From: Wolfiporia cocos
Taxonomy: Eukaryota; Basidiomycota; Agaricomycetes; Polyporales; Phaeolaceae
Direction: 5' to 3'
Length of the DNA: 64,000 bases
NCBI GenBank assembly: GCA_029448655.1
Contig: JACCLO010000014.1
Location: forward strand, 1,488,001-1,552,000
This document shows positions 13,244 to 23,510 of the stretch, one piece after another (the stretch's first letter is position 1; each line of letters begins with the position of its first letter). The notes under the pieces were generated by a model. That model was not told the DNA's origin and made no database searches. It worked only from the letters and a program-made list of their open reading frames with translations. The position numbers and the translations under genes were made by a program.

Positions 13244-16200
13244 GACGGCGGAAAGCGAGGATCATGAAGAAGGAAGGACGGACGGAGGGTGATGAAGGGA
13301 AGAAACGGAGGGACGACCACGGTGGCGGAGGCTCTGTGGTGGATCAATATGTCTTGACGCCGTACCAACCATCTGAATCGCATGATGGCGGGTAGTTCCT
13401 CTGTTTCGCGACATACTAGCCGAGCGTCTCCACTGATGACTATAGGTCAAATATCTCCTCCGGAAGCTCAGCGGCGCGTCCAACACCCTGTGCCTGGTCC
13501 GATCGCATCAATGCTCAGGAGCTTACACTGATCATCCCAACATCCTCCCTCCATAGTTCCCCACCGCCTCCGATTACGCACGCGGATAGTTCCCCACCGC
13601 CTCCGATTACGCACGCGGATAGTTCCCCACCGCCTCCGATTACGCACGCGGACCGAGGTACGCACTAGCAGCAGCTTGCCTCCCACGTTGATCTGCAGTC
13701 TTTGCGAGGCCCTGGATCGATGCAATAGCACCACCTGCTGGTGATTGTATCAGCATCGCCATCGCCCAGATGCACCGCAGGCAAAACGTCTCTAGATCTG
13801 ACCCTCACAGCCCCGCACGGCGCTCATACACATGCGACCTTCGCTGACGTTCATGCAGACGGAATCAGAAGCCCCTGACATGCAATATCAGGACCCCTGA
13901 CAATATGAGGAAAGGCCTGATTGCGTTACCGCTAGGAGGCCTTCGAGGGTGAACTTTGTTTTGCCCAAATTCACTCTCTCAGTCATCAAACACGCACCAG
14001 TGAGCTTGCACCTTGCTGTCACTCTTCCATCGTCGTCGACGCGCCAATAGAATCTGACTGGTCAGACTCCTCCGATTGTAGGAGTCCTGCAGAATCGCGC
14101 ATACACCCACGTGCCAACGGCCCTACTACTCCGCCGATGTAGAGTGTCGGGGATGGACGCCGGTGATGGCGGGGCTTTGATATGGTGTCAGCGACATGTA
14201 AGTTGAAACCTAATACCCTCGACTATATCGGTCGCTTGGCGGGATAGCTCGCAATTGGCGGACTCGTTATCCGTGTTGGAGAACGCCGGAAGAGCGGAGG
14301 AGAAAGGAAAGCTCAGCGCTGCTCAGCTATAGAGGCGCCACGTCCTCCATGGTCCGCTGGCAAGCGGGCAATAAATGTGATACGTCATAGTTGAACAAGG
14401 TTTATGCCATACCAGGCAAGTATCGACTTTTGGGACAAGCGCGGTATTACATAAGCTTACAGTCATGAATACAATACGTACTGCGAGTTCAAGGTCAGCA
14501 TGACGATAACCATGTATCACATCCACCTTAATACCGCTAGTCTTGGTCACTTTTAGCTGGGTGAGGCTTCATGCTATACATCTCCTCTCACAACATGGTA
14601 TCAGTAAGTGCTGCAGCAGCATTTATCTAAATCAGGAACTCCCACACCGCCTCAGTCGAGCTCGCTAGCCGCATCAAGACTGCGCGCACTAGCCGGTCGT
14701 CGCTCCGAGCGACATTCTCTCCATTACGATTGTTTCCACGGCTGCCACGACCGTTGCCTTCCGCATGACCGCTCGGCGCGCAGCGGTCTGGGAGCAACCG
14801 CACTAGCGTGGCGCCAGCGCCCCCATCGGTTTGTATACCCGCAGACCGCACGGGTCGAATGCGGATCACCAGAGCGACGTTGCGTCGGCCATCATCAGCC
14901 CTGACCACGACCGCGGACTGATGGCGATGACAAACTCGCCGACGAGTCGGCCGGCGTAAGCGGGATTGTCAGGAGTGCTGGTAGCCTTCACCGACCTTCG
15001 TCATTCGTTGCTCGTCGTCACGTGTCCCCGATGGCATTTTGGCGGTGTAGACGAGGGGGCGGCACCGGGATGGGGAACAGCGAGGGTTATATCATTTCGT
15101 GATACCGCTCTTGGCAGCGCTGAAGGCGGCGCACGACGTCTAGACGAGCGCCGGCGATCGCGTTAGACGCCCGTAGGTAGTGATCGAGTTGCCGAGTCAT
15201 GTACTTACTCCTCATGCGTTTGCAACGAGCTATGGAGTCTCTTTGCTCAAGCCAAGTGCGTTCAGGCGCTCATGAGTTCTGCGACGGCCTTTTTCTCAAC
15301 ACCAAAGTTGTCTAAAGACACATTATTGCAGTGACTTGTAAGCCTATCGAGTACTTGTGACCCCAGTACAATTTGATACATGGTGCACCAGCAGGGGTAA
15401 GACTGTTATGCAGTCAAACCAATAAGCACAGCCCTGTAGCGAAGTATCTCTCTACATGCCATACCTTGCTCATTACATGTCTGTGCACTGTGATTAATTA
15501 TAGGCTATATGAAACAGCATATGTGGTAAGTACTTTATTCTCGACAGTACTGAATTCCACCAATCTGTTTTGTTCCCAGAGCAGCAGTATGAAGGTGTAA
15601 TATGACATACTGCTTTTTTAAAGTCAGCAAATGTATGGCAACTTGATGCTGAAGGTAGGTCAGTATCACATGACACAATGCAGATCCAATGCATGAGAGG
15701 TGTTAACCACTCCCCCAAAAGGGCTACAATCTCAGCTTATGCTAAGATGTGGGTTCAGGTACTTACACAGGTGGATTTTCCATGGTCAGCCCCTCCTTTT
15801 GCATCTCTAAACCCACATGTCCACTATGTAGACTGTGTGTCATGTTGCTACAAACTGTGACAATCCAATCATCCACAGCAATTGTAAGCAGCTTGAGATC
15901 TTCTAATTAGGGGTCCATGTGTTGATGACCTGAATGACAGTGTCGAAGTCAGTACTATCCTCAGGGACGAAGAACTGTCTACACACATATTCTGAAATCC
16001 ATTACAAACTAATTACTGACTTAATACTGTGTACTCCAGGCCTGTAGTTACATATATTTTGTAATGGATCTGAATCCTGTATACCTAGTAATTACATTAG
16101 ATGGCTGGAGCCTTAGCCAGAGGTTTGTCTCGGGGCACTTGATCTACCTATGGATGCCACTAGAATCCACCTGGTCACCAGATGGAAGAGCAATGGCACC

Positions 16201-16340
16201 AGCATGGCCAAACCCAGCTGGTATCCAGGTAGAACCCAGTTGGGAGTCATATGGAGCTCCCATGTAATTACCAGCTGGTCCGGCCAACTGGGATACTGAT
16301 GGCATGGGAATGGCGGTGTAGTACCGAATCATTCTCACCG
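13244..16340. other. Long intergenic region, no gene recognised
   Basis: About 3.1 kb between the coiled-coil gene start (13243) and the CRN kinase pseudogene (16341). It has a 33-bp triplicate at 13553-13651 and an AT-richer half from about 15200. Open stretches are short and match nothing I know. A 10-bp inverted pair (GTAATTACAT at 16089 and its complement at 16263) brackets 16089-16272 but lacks further support as an element. Confidence 0.45.
13553..13651. repeat. 33-bp tandem repeat, three perfect copies
   Basis: The unit begins ATAGTTCCCCACCGCCTCCG and ends ATTACGCACGCGG. Copies start at 13553, 13586 and 13619 and show no mismatch. The unit is a multiple of 3, so reading it on the minus strand gives an RVRNRRRWGTI repeat, but there is no gene context for that. 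It lies about 300 bp upstream of the coiled-coil gene start, so a promoter role is possible. Confidence 0.9.
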
Positions 16341-18353
16341 TTACATCTTGGCCACCATCTTATCGTCGTGCTCAGCCGTGATCAGCTCATAATCGTCCAC
16401 CCCGTCCGCCCACCTAATCGCTGTCGATAAATGGAGCGGGTACCGCACCGTGCCTTCCTCGCCCGCCCAATCGAAGTCCACGATCTTCACTCTACCCTGC
16501 ACATCCTGACCTTTGCGATACTCTTCAACAATGACGTTCGGCGCCCGCACGTCGCCGTGCACCATCCCATGTTCATGCAGCAGGCTCACAGCGCGCTGTA
16601 CCTCGGGCTGCACGCCCTTGGGGAGGATACCGTCGTTCTCATACGCTGCGTCTCCTGCCGGCATGCCCGCGACGTACTCCATGACCACCATCTTGCGCGG
16701 ACCGCAGCCCCGCTGCTCGGGCCCCGAGAGCCAGATGTCCCCGTAGTAGAGGAGCTCGGGGGCGAGGCGCTCCTTGGCCAGAAGCCTATGTGCGCGCTCG
16801 CCGTACCGCTCGACGAACTTGACGACGATCCGTCGCTGTGCGCCCTCGCATTCGGTGGCGAGGAAGGTGGAGCAGGATGCGTCCGGTCCCTTGAGTGGCT
16901 TCACGTATTTGAAGTTGATCGTCTGCTCGCCCACCTTGTACGCCGTCGCTAAGGGAAAGAAGCGGGCATTTTCGTCGTGAGGGGGAACGAGCCCTTCGTA
17001 GAAAGATTCCAAGCGCTTGATTGCCCTTCCAAGAGCATAAAAGGTGCGCGCGAGGCGCAGCGCGCGGTCGTCATCTATCGCGCGGCTGTGGCCAAGCCAG
17101 ATGTAGTCGGTAAGGCGTTGGACTATTGCGGATGAGGTAAGGACAGCGCCGCAGATGACGATCCAGGAGCCCGCGACGGCGATGACGAACGAAGGACAGA
17201 AGCACGCAGCACGAAGCGCCTACCGTCCTGTTAGCGGACGCCTGTACGAATAGATGCGAGTATATATACTTGCATCCTGATTCGAATCGGTCCAATGTTC
17301 AATAAATGCAAAGGAGCCCTGGACGGAAGCATCACCACTCGAGCCGAGTTCATCCTTTTCCTCAACGATCGCAATCGCCGCGGCACCTAAAGGTTGAGAG
17401 CCACGGTGATAAGTAACGATGTAGTCCGCCGACGTGGAGTTCCGGTTGACCATCTGAACGATAGTGAGGTTGAGAAGATCGCTCAGTAGGGAGCGCGTGG
17501 TGGCTTCACGGCTTCTCTCAATAGTGGCGATCTGAGACACGGTGCGCAAGAGCTTGGCAACCTTTTGAATAAAATCTGTCGGCAGGCAAAGGGTGTCGTC
17601 GCGGTCTTCAGCGACAAAGGAAGCGAATACAGGATGGTAAATTTCGACCGGAGGGGCGATCGTGTTCGGAGAATCGTCGTATCGACCATCAAGGATAGCA
17701 AATATGCCGCTCTAGTGTGTATGGTAGTTCACGGAGGCGCAGTTGCTGGACGGCGAGAGGCGGTCCCGCTGGCTAATAAAACGCTGATAGTCTGAGAAGT
17801 GAGGTTTAGATTATTGTCAACAGAACTTGATAGCGACATACGGGTTTTGATCTCTGTGACGACCTCATCCTCGTGCTCGGACGCTCCCGCTGGTGGGGTC
17901 GCGTCTACCTCAGCCACAAGTGCAGTATGCTTTGTTGAACGCAAACGAGATGAAGTCCTAGGGAAGAGTTCGGTGAGGGGTGCATCAGAGAGGTCAGGAA
18001 GACAATCGCAGAAATTGTTGAAACGCCGGTGGTGTCGTAACCTCGCACGTAAGACGTCAGGGGCAGATCGTCTCAAGAACTCGCGTGGCTGTGATTGTGC
18101 GAGGTCAGAGTAGAGATGAGAGAGAGTGCAACAATTGATGAGGACTTACCTTCCAGACGTTGACGCGATAGGCCTCAACACCGAGCGCTTGCGCAGTTTT
18201 ACAAATAATGTCAGCAACTTTATCTTTGTTGTACGACATTTTCACTGGGATCGGGGCGCTGTGCACTACGCCATCCTTGTAGACAAAGATCGCTACATTG
18301 AACGAGTTGTCAGCTGCAGAATCCAAGTCGTCAGAATCCTGGGGCGTGGTCAT
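16341..18353 (-). pseudogene. Crinkler (CRN)-type kinase gene with nonsense codon and frameshift
   Basis: CRN-type proteins join an N-terminal ubiquitin-like header to a variable effector; here the effector is a kinase-like domain. Exon 1 (18150-18353) encodes 68 aa ending AYRVNVWK, the usual header end. Exon 2 is 17842-18088. Exon 3 (17270-17791) carries YQRFISQRDRLSPSS and FAILDGRYDD, typical of the middle region, but an in-frame TAG at 17712-17714 separates them. The last exon (16341 to 17219) starts in one frame and continues in another after about 17200, so a one-base frameshift is likely. The kinase part is open: RRIVVKFVERYG (Lys), VVMEYVAG (hinge), HGMVHGDVRAPN (catalytic loop), VDFDWAG (metal site). 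Expression of a shortened product or a sequence error remains possible. A THR4 fragment on the other strand lies 25 bp upstream of the ATG. Confidence 0.7.
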
Positions 18354-18378
18354 GGTGGTGGTCAGAGACTGATGAACG

Positions 18379-18908
18379 CCGATCATGCCCCCACGCGCAG
18401 GACATCGAAGATGCTCTCCGCCGACCGCGAGTTCAACGCGGCGCACCACCTCGGCGCGGTCAACTCGATCAACTGGGCGCGCATCCTCGCGCAGACGCTT
18501 CCTCGCCTATCAATACTTCCAGCTGCGCGCGGTGGCGCCCGAGCTCTAGTTTGTCGTCCCGACGGGCAACTTCGGGGACGTCCTCGCGGGGGCACTACGC
18601 CGCGCGCATGGGGCTCCCCGTCGGGCGCCTCGGGATCGCGACGAACGCGAACGACATCCTCGCGCGCTTCTGGCGGAGCGGCGTATACGAGAAGGTCGAC
18701 TCGTCCGCGGGCGCGGCGGTGGACGGGGCGAGCGACGGGCGGCAGGCCGTGTGCGCGAGACGCCCGGCCCCGCGATGGTGTCGAGCGGCCTTTGAGCGCC
18801 TGCTGTGGCGCCTCGCGTACGAGGGCGCGCGCAGCGTACAGGCCGTATGCGCGACGCTCGGCGAGTGGATGCGCACGGTGAAGAGCGCGGGCCGCGTGCA
18901 GGTCCCGC
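18379..18908 (+). pseudogene. Duplicated fragment of threonine synthase exon 3
   Basis: This 530-bp stretch is a diverged copy of 21041-21607 in the intact THR4 downstream, in the same orientation. It begins inside the THR4 intron (CCGATCATGCCCCC is shared), so it is a genomic duplication and not a retrocopy. It carries many point changes, a deletion in the stretch coding QTVYYFLAY, a CAG to TAG change giving a stop at 18547-18549, and extra bases near 18592. It ends abruptly in the stretch coding GRVQVP. It adjoins the start of the CRN gene head to head and may supply its upstream DNA. Confidence 0.9.
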
Positions 18909-19627
18909 ATTGGGCTCTGCGTCGGTTCTGCTCCCGCCGTTCGGCAAGGGCGCAGAAGGCTGGCTGTGTCGGGTATCCGGGCGATGCTCGGCCTGGGCGG
19001 CGAGATGGAGGCAAGAAAGGTAAGGCATCGTGCACTCGCTTGTGTGCGCTCTATGCACCAGGTGAGCGCCGTTTTCAGTTTGAATACGCGTTCTAATGCG
19101 CCGTGTTTCCCCTCTCTTGGTGCACAGGAAGATCTGACCATAGCCAGTACAAGATCCACGAAAGGCCCATCCAATCTCCCGATTCCCGCCAGGCGAGTGC
19201 CCCCGCTCACGGTACATCGCGTTCGCCGCAACCACCTCATCATGCTGGCCACGATACCGCCCACGACCGTTGCCGCTGCCGCGCTCGCTCGCATCGCTTG
19301 CCGTGCCTTCACTGATGCCTGTTGCACGCCCGCCCACCATCGCTGCGGCCGCCTCCTCCATCCCCTGTCGCGGTCGCAGATGCGCTCCTCTTCCCTCGGC
19401 ACGCGTCAAATATTCTCTCCTCCCTCCTCCACACCAGCCCATGCTCCGCCGCGCACGCACGGTCGCAAGCTCTCGCATGCCGCCGTGCGCACGCGGCGAA
19501 GGATGAACGGATCGTGCGTGCACTCTCCCGCCCTCGCCCCTCCCCGCGCTCGAGGGTGAGATACAGGCCGCCGCCGTGCAGCTGCACGCCCTAGACGTCG
19601 CCGCTCGCGGGAACGCGAGCTGAGATC
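18909..19627. other. GC-rich stretch, no gene recognised
   Basis: Very GC-rich, so several frames on both strands stay open by composition. A plausible donor/acceptor pair lies at about 19019 (GTAAGG) and 19128 (CACAG), which suggests a relic of a spliced gene, but the translations match no family I know. Confidence 0.35.
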
Positions 19628-19740
19628 AGGGACGCAAACTTCGAGCTGAAGACAACCATCTGCGGTCGGCTGTTCAATTTCTCCGGGTTTGAGATCAATG
19701 TTCTCCTGCCAAGCGTTGTAAACCTCTCGTGTACTTGCTC
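19628..19740 (+). pseudogene. Chimeric relic of the 31-34 kb multi-exon gene
   Basis: Bases 19636-19698 match the reverse complement of about 32360-32430 (coding CGRLFNxxGFEIN), and the directly following 19699-19735 match the reverse complement of about 31330-31365 (coding LLPSVV). In the parent these two pieces lie about 1 kb apart, so the relic has an internal deletion or derives from a rearranged paralogue. No open gene continues on either side. Confidence 0.75.
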
Positions 19741-20240
19741 AACACGTCGTCCGCGGATCACATCCGTAAGATCAGTTCTGTGCCGTTTGCACCATCCACG
19801 TTTACTCTATCCGTGATCATTCGCACCGTCGCGGCCGTCCGTGTGTCAATGGGTGCATTCCCGGCGCGCGCACTACCGGCGACTGGCTTTCCCCTTGCGC
19901 GTCGCATATCCCTCTGCGCTTGATGGCATATCGCTGATGGAAACAAAGAAGACATCTCGGTGGCTGGCATTCCCAGAATGGTATATTGTATACTAAATAG
20001 GGAATGCGACCTGAGTAGGGCACAAGAGTACGTGGTTGTGATCATGAGTAGCCTATGCTGCGCCGCGCTCTTCGCCTCATTTCACTTATATAAGCTTGCG
20101 TAGCACTGCCCATAGTATACGAGTTTGCGATACAAGAATACCGACACCCTAAGACGCAGATCTTAGCGCCACCGGATTGATCCACCGGATTGATCCAAAT
20201 CCCGATCACATACACCATCACACGTGCGCCTGCTTGAATC

Positions 20241-20248
20241 CGAGTCAC
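20241..20248. promoter_or_regulatory. Possible Gcn4/Cpc1-type element upstream of THR4
   Basis: The sequence CGAGTCAC contains the core TGACTC on the minus strand, about 75 bp before the THR4 ATG. Threonine synthase genes are commonly under general amino-acid control in fungi. A direct repeat of GATCCACCGGATT-like sequence (20171-20197) and a TATATAAG at 20087-20094 lie further upstream. Functional use is inference. Confidence 0.3.
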
Positions 20249-20322
20249 TAGCGCTCCTCGTCTGGGATGAAAGCTGCATCTTGGCCCACGTCCTCGTCCT
20301 CTTCTCTTCCTCACCACCGAAC

Positions 20323-22164
20323 ATGCGCTACTTCTCCACACGCGGAGGGACCGAGCTTCTCTCGTTCGAAGAGGCGGTCCTCGCAGGGCTCGCGCCGGAC
20401 GGCGGCCTCTACATCCCCGAGCGCATCCCTGCCCTCCCGGCAGGCTGGAAGGACGCATGGCGGGAGCACTCGTTCGTCGACCTCTCCGTCGAGGTCCTCT
20501 CCCTCTATATCTCCCCCGAGGAGCTCTCGCGCGCGGAGCTGCGCGCGCTCGTTGAGAAGAGCTACAGCACGTTTCGCCATCCCGCCGTGACGCCGCTGAC
20601 GCGCCTCGACGCGCGCACGTACGTCCTAGAGCTCTTCCACGGGCCCACGTTTGCCTTCAAGGACGTCGCGCTTCAGCTGCTCGGGAATTTGTTCGAGTTC
20701 TTCCTCGCGCGCCGGAACGCGCGCCTCCCGGAAGGCGCCCCGCGCGAGTCGCTCACCGTCGTCGGCGCGACAAGCGGGGACACTGGGAGGTGCGCTCTGC
20801 GTTTTATTTATACGTCCGGCACTGTGCTTATTGGCTTGTATGAAGCGCTGCGATCTACGGCCTTAGGAACAAGGCAGACATCTCGATATTCATCCTGCAC
20901 CCCAAAGGGCGCGTGTCGCCCATACAGGAGGCACAGATGACGACCGTCACCGACGGAAACGTGCACAACGTCGCCGTGCAGGGGACGTTTGACGACTGCC
21001 AGGTATGCGCGCGGCTGCCCCACACTGTACCCCCATCTCACCGATCATGCCCCCCAGGACATCGTGAAGACGCTCTTCGCCGACCGCGAGTTCAACGCGG
21101 CGCACCACCTCGGCGCGGTCAACTCGATCAACTGGGCGCGCATCCTCGCGCAGACGGTCTACTACTTCCTCGCCTACTTCCAGCTGCGCGCCGCCGCGCC
21201 CCCCGGCACGGAGCCCGAGCTCCAGTTCGTCGTCCCGACGGGCAACTTCGGCGACGTCCTCGCGGGGTACTACGCCGCGCGCATGGGGCTCCCCGTCGGG
21301 CGCCTCGGGATCGCGACGAACGCGAACGACATCCTCGCGCGCTTCTGGCGGAGCGGCGTGTACGAGAAGGTCGACTCGTCCTCGGCCCCCGCGGCGGACG
21401 GGGCGAGCGACGGGCGGCAGGCCGTGGGCGGCGTGCGCGAGACGCTCAGCCCCGCGATGGACATCCTCGTGTCGAGCAACTTTGAGCGCCTGCTGTGGTA
21501 CCTCGCGTACGAGGCGCAGGAGGGCGCGCGCAGCGTGCAGGCCGCGTGCGCGACGCTCGACGAGTGGATGCGCGCGCTGAAGAGCGCGGGCCGCGTGCAG
21601 GTCCCGCCGCGCGTGCTCGAGCTTGCGCGGCGCGACTTCTCCGCGGAGCGCGTGTCCGACGAGCAGGTGCGTCTGGGGCTGTCTGTCGGTCGGTGGATCT
21701 GGGGTGGTGCTGACGAGATGTAGACGGTCGAGACGATTCGGCGGCACTACGCCGCGACGCCGTCGTACGTCGCGGACCCGCACACGGCTGTGGGCCTGAC
21801 AGCCGCGCGCATCTTCGCGGAGCAAAGGTGACTGATTCACATCCGCGCCCGCGCATGTCGGACGGGGCTCTGACGCACATCTTTTGATTATCACCGTGAC
21901 AGCTCGCCGTCGACCGTGCAGATTGTGCTGGCCACCGCACATCCAGCCAAGTTCTCCGAGGCGGTGAGCCGCGCGCTTGAGCGCTCGCCGGGCTTCAACT
22001 TCGAGCGCGACGTGCTCCCGGAGGAGTTCCGTGGCCTGCTCAAGAAGCCGCGGCGGGTGATCGACGTTCCTGCGCCCGATGTCGAGCTCGTGAAGGCCGT
22101 TATCGAAAAGTTGGCACCGAGTGCAGACGTGCAGAACGGGAGCGCGGCAGGAGCGAGTGTTTGA
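20323..22164 (+). CDS. THR4: Threonine synthase
   Basis: PLP enzyme that converts O-phosphohomoserine to threonine, the last step of threonine synthesis, in the cytosol. Five exons, 20323-20789, 20846-21002, 21058-21666, 21724-21827 and 21903-22164, give 532 aa, close to the usual fungal length of about 510-530. The protein starts MRYFSTRGGTELLSFEEAVL, standard for the family. HGPTFAFKDVALQLLGN holds the PLP lysine at about residue 110; VVGATSGDTG is the phosphate-binding loop, split by intron 1. FNAAHHLGAVNSINWARI and FVVPTGNFGDVLAGY are conserved active-site segments. The GPGFNFERDVLPEEF-like C-terminal end is complete. Coding sequence is strikingly GC-rich. A partial copy lies at 18379-18908. 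The ATG at 20323 is chosen over an upstream in-frame start at 20224 because it opens the conserved N-terminus. Confidence 0.97.
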
Positions 22165-22185
22165 ATGGTACAGGGCCGATATATA

Positions 22186-23135
22186 CAGTCATCGATCACT
22201 CAATGAGACACGATCACTCAATGAGACAAACGACCTTGTTATTTGATTTCTAGAGTTCCAAGCAAGTATTGCGAATATTGCATCTCTGACAGACCGACCA
22301 TTGTTGGCTGTCCCTCAAAAACAAAATCCATTTCGAAAGATCAGTTCCACAGAAATTATGCAATACAGTGACAGTTGCAGCTATCAGGTTGCTTTTTTGA
22401 ATAACTTTCATCCGACCACGTCACCATAGCGGGACCCATCACATTCACCGAGATTGTCGAAAAAAGAGTGTTGGGGGTGTTGCAGAGGCTAGTCTGATCA
22501 GGCGCCGGATGTCACATCACACCTTCCATATGGAACTAGCAATGCAGTTGCTGTAGCCTGTGTCGACTATACATGTCGACTTTACATGTTGCCATTACAT
22601 AAAACTCCCAAAACCAGCTGCTGAGCATCATGGTTGGATGAGCTAGACCAACATGGAGAACTTCAGAAGTAGCAGCTCCAAATGGGCACTTGAAGCTTAT
22701 AAGGCAGAAATTGAACAAACCGGGGTCGAGGGAAGAGCCAAATGATGGCCAAAGCTGAAATGCACAGCTCTGCAGAAGCTAATACTACGGCCGAGGTTGG
22801 ATTTGGAGGATCTAGATGAGAGCGAGCAAGGAGGCGGTGAGGAGGAAGGCGACAATGGGATAGTACCAGCTGATGAGATATACCTAATTGGGCCTAATCA
22901 GGCGTGATGTGACGCTGTCTCATTGAGTGGTCGTTCGTTGATAAGGATAAGGACATTCAACCATTGTTCAAATTCCACTGCCTGTAGAGGGGCTTCGATA
23001 AGGGAACTCTCAATGCCAGATTGTGGAGGAGGTTGGGTCTGATGCTCTGGTGTAGTCTGATTGGCACACGAGGAAGTCTACATGAAGTCCGAGGCAGTAC
23101 AATATTTGGTTGTCTCATTGAGTGGTTGATGACTG
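22186..23135. mobile_element. Non-autonomous TIR transposon, pogo/Tc1-like, TA target site
   Basis: The ends are 25-bp inverted repeats with two mismatches (22186-22210 and 23111-23135), starting CAGTCATC and ending CACTCAATGAGACA. They are flanked by TA on both sides. A second copy of the CACTCAATGAGAC motif follows the left TIR at 22215, and an inverted one lies inside at about 22916. No transposase frame is open. The left end lies 20 bp beyond the THR4 stop codon, so the element probably supplies the THR4 3' end. An isolated end of the same family sits at 38743-38782. Confidence 0.75.
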
Positions 23136-23510
23136 TAGTCTATGTACAGTAGGGCATTACTGTTGTATCGGCGTTGCTGCGGAAATGATTTGTAGACGGC
23201 TGCGAGAAGATTCGGTACTTGTAACGATATACGTGATCATGACGTTGTTATACATTGCGCGTGCGATGTTGGAACAAGGAGGGTATTCGGGCGAATGGAA
23301 ATACGATATGTACAGTAGTATAAGTCAAACGTCCAAAGGAGGGTATACGGGAACGGGGGTGCATAATACATTAAATGCGAGGGCATCGAAGATAGACATG
23401 AAATAATATTTTGTACAAGAAGGTGGCAAAAGAAGAACTTAAAGATGGCTATGCGAGGCGGAGGTGCGTGGTGACCATACTAGTCAGTCCACGCAGACAA
23501 GAAACAAACA

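Noticed and set aside
16089..16272. Short inverted pair GTAATTACAT as a miniature element
   Set aside because: Only 10 bp, no target duplication and no second copy in the window.
18383..19402. Two long minus-strand open frames (about 325-339 codons) over the THR4 fragment
   Set aside because: They arise from very high GC content and the antisense of the THR4 fragment; no domain or splice logic supports them.
20947..21942. 331-codon open frame antisense to THR4
   Set aside because: GC-rich shadow of the third-codon-position bias of THR4 exon 3; the same antisense frame appears in the degraded copy at 18.4-19.4 kb.
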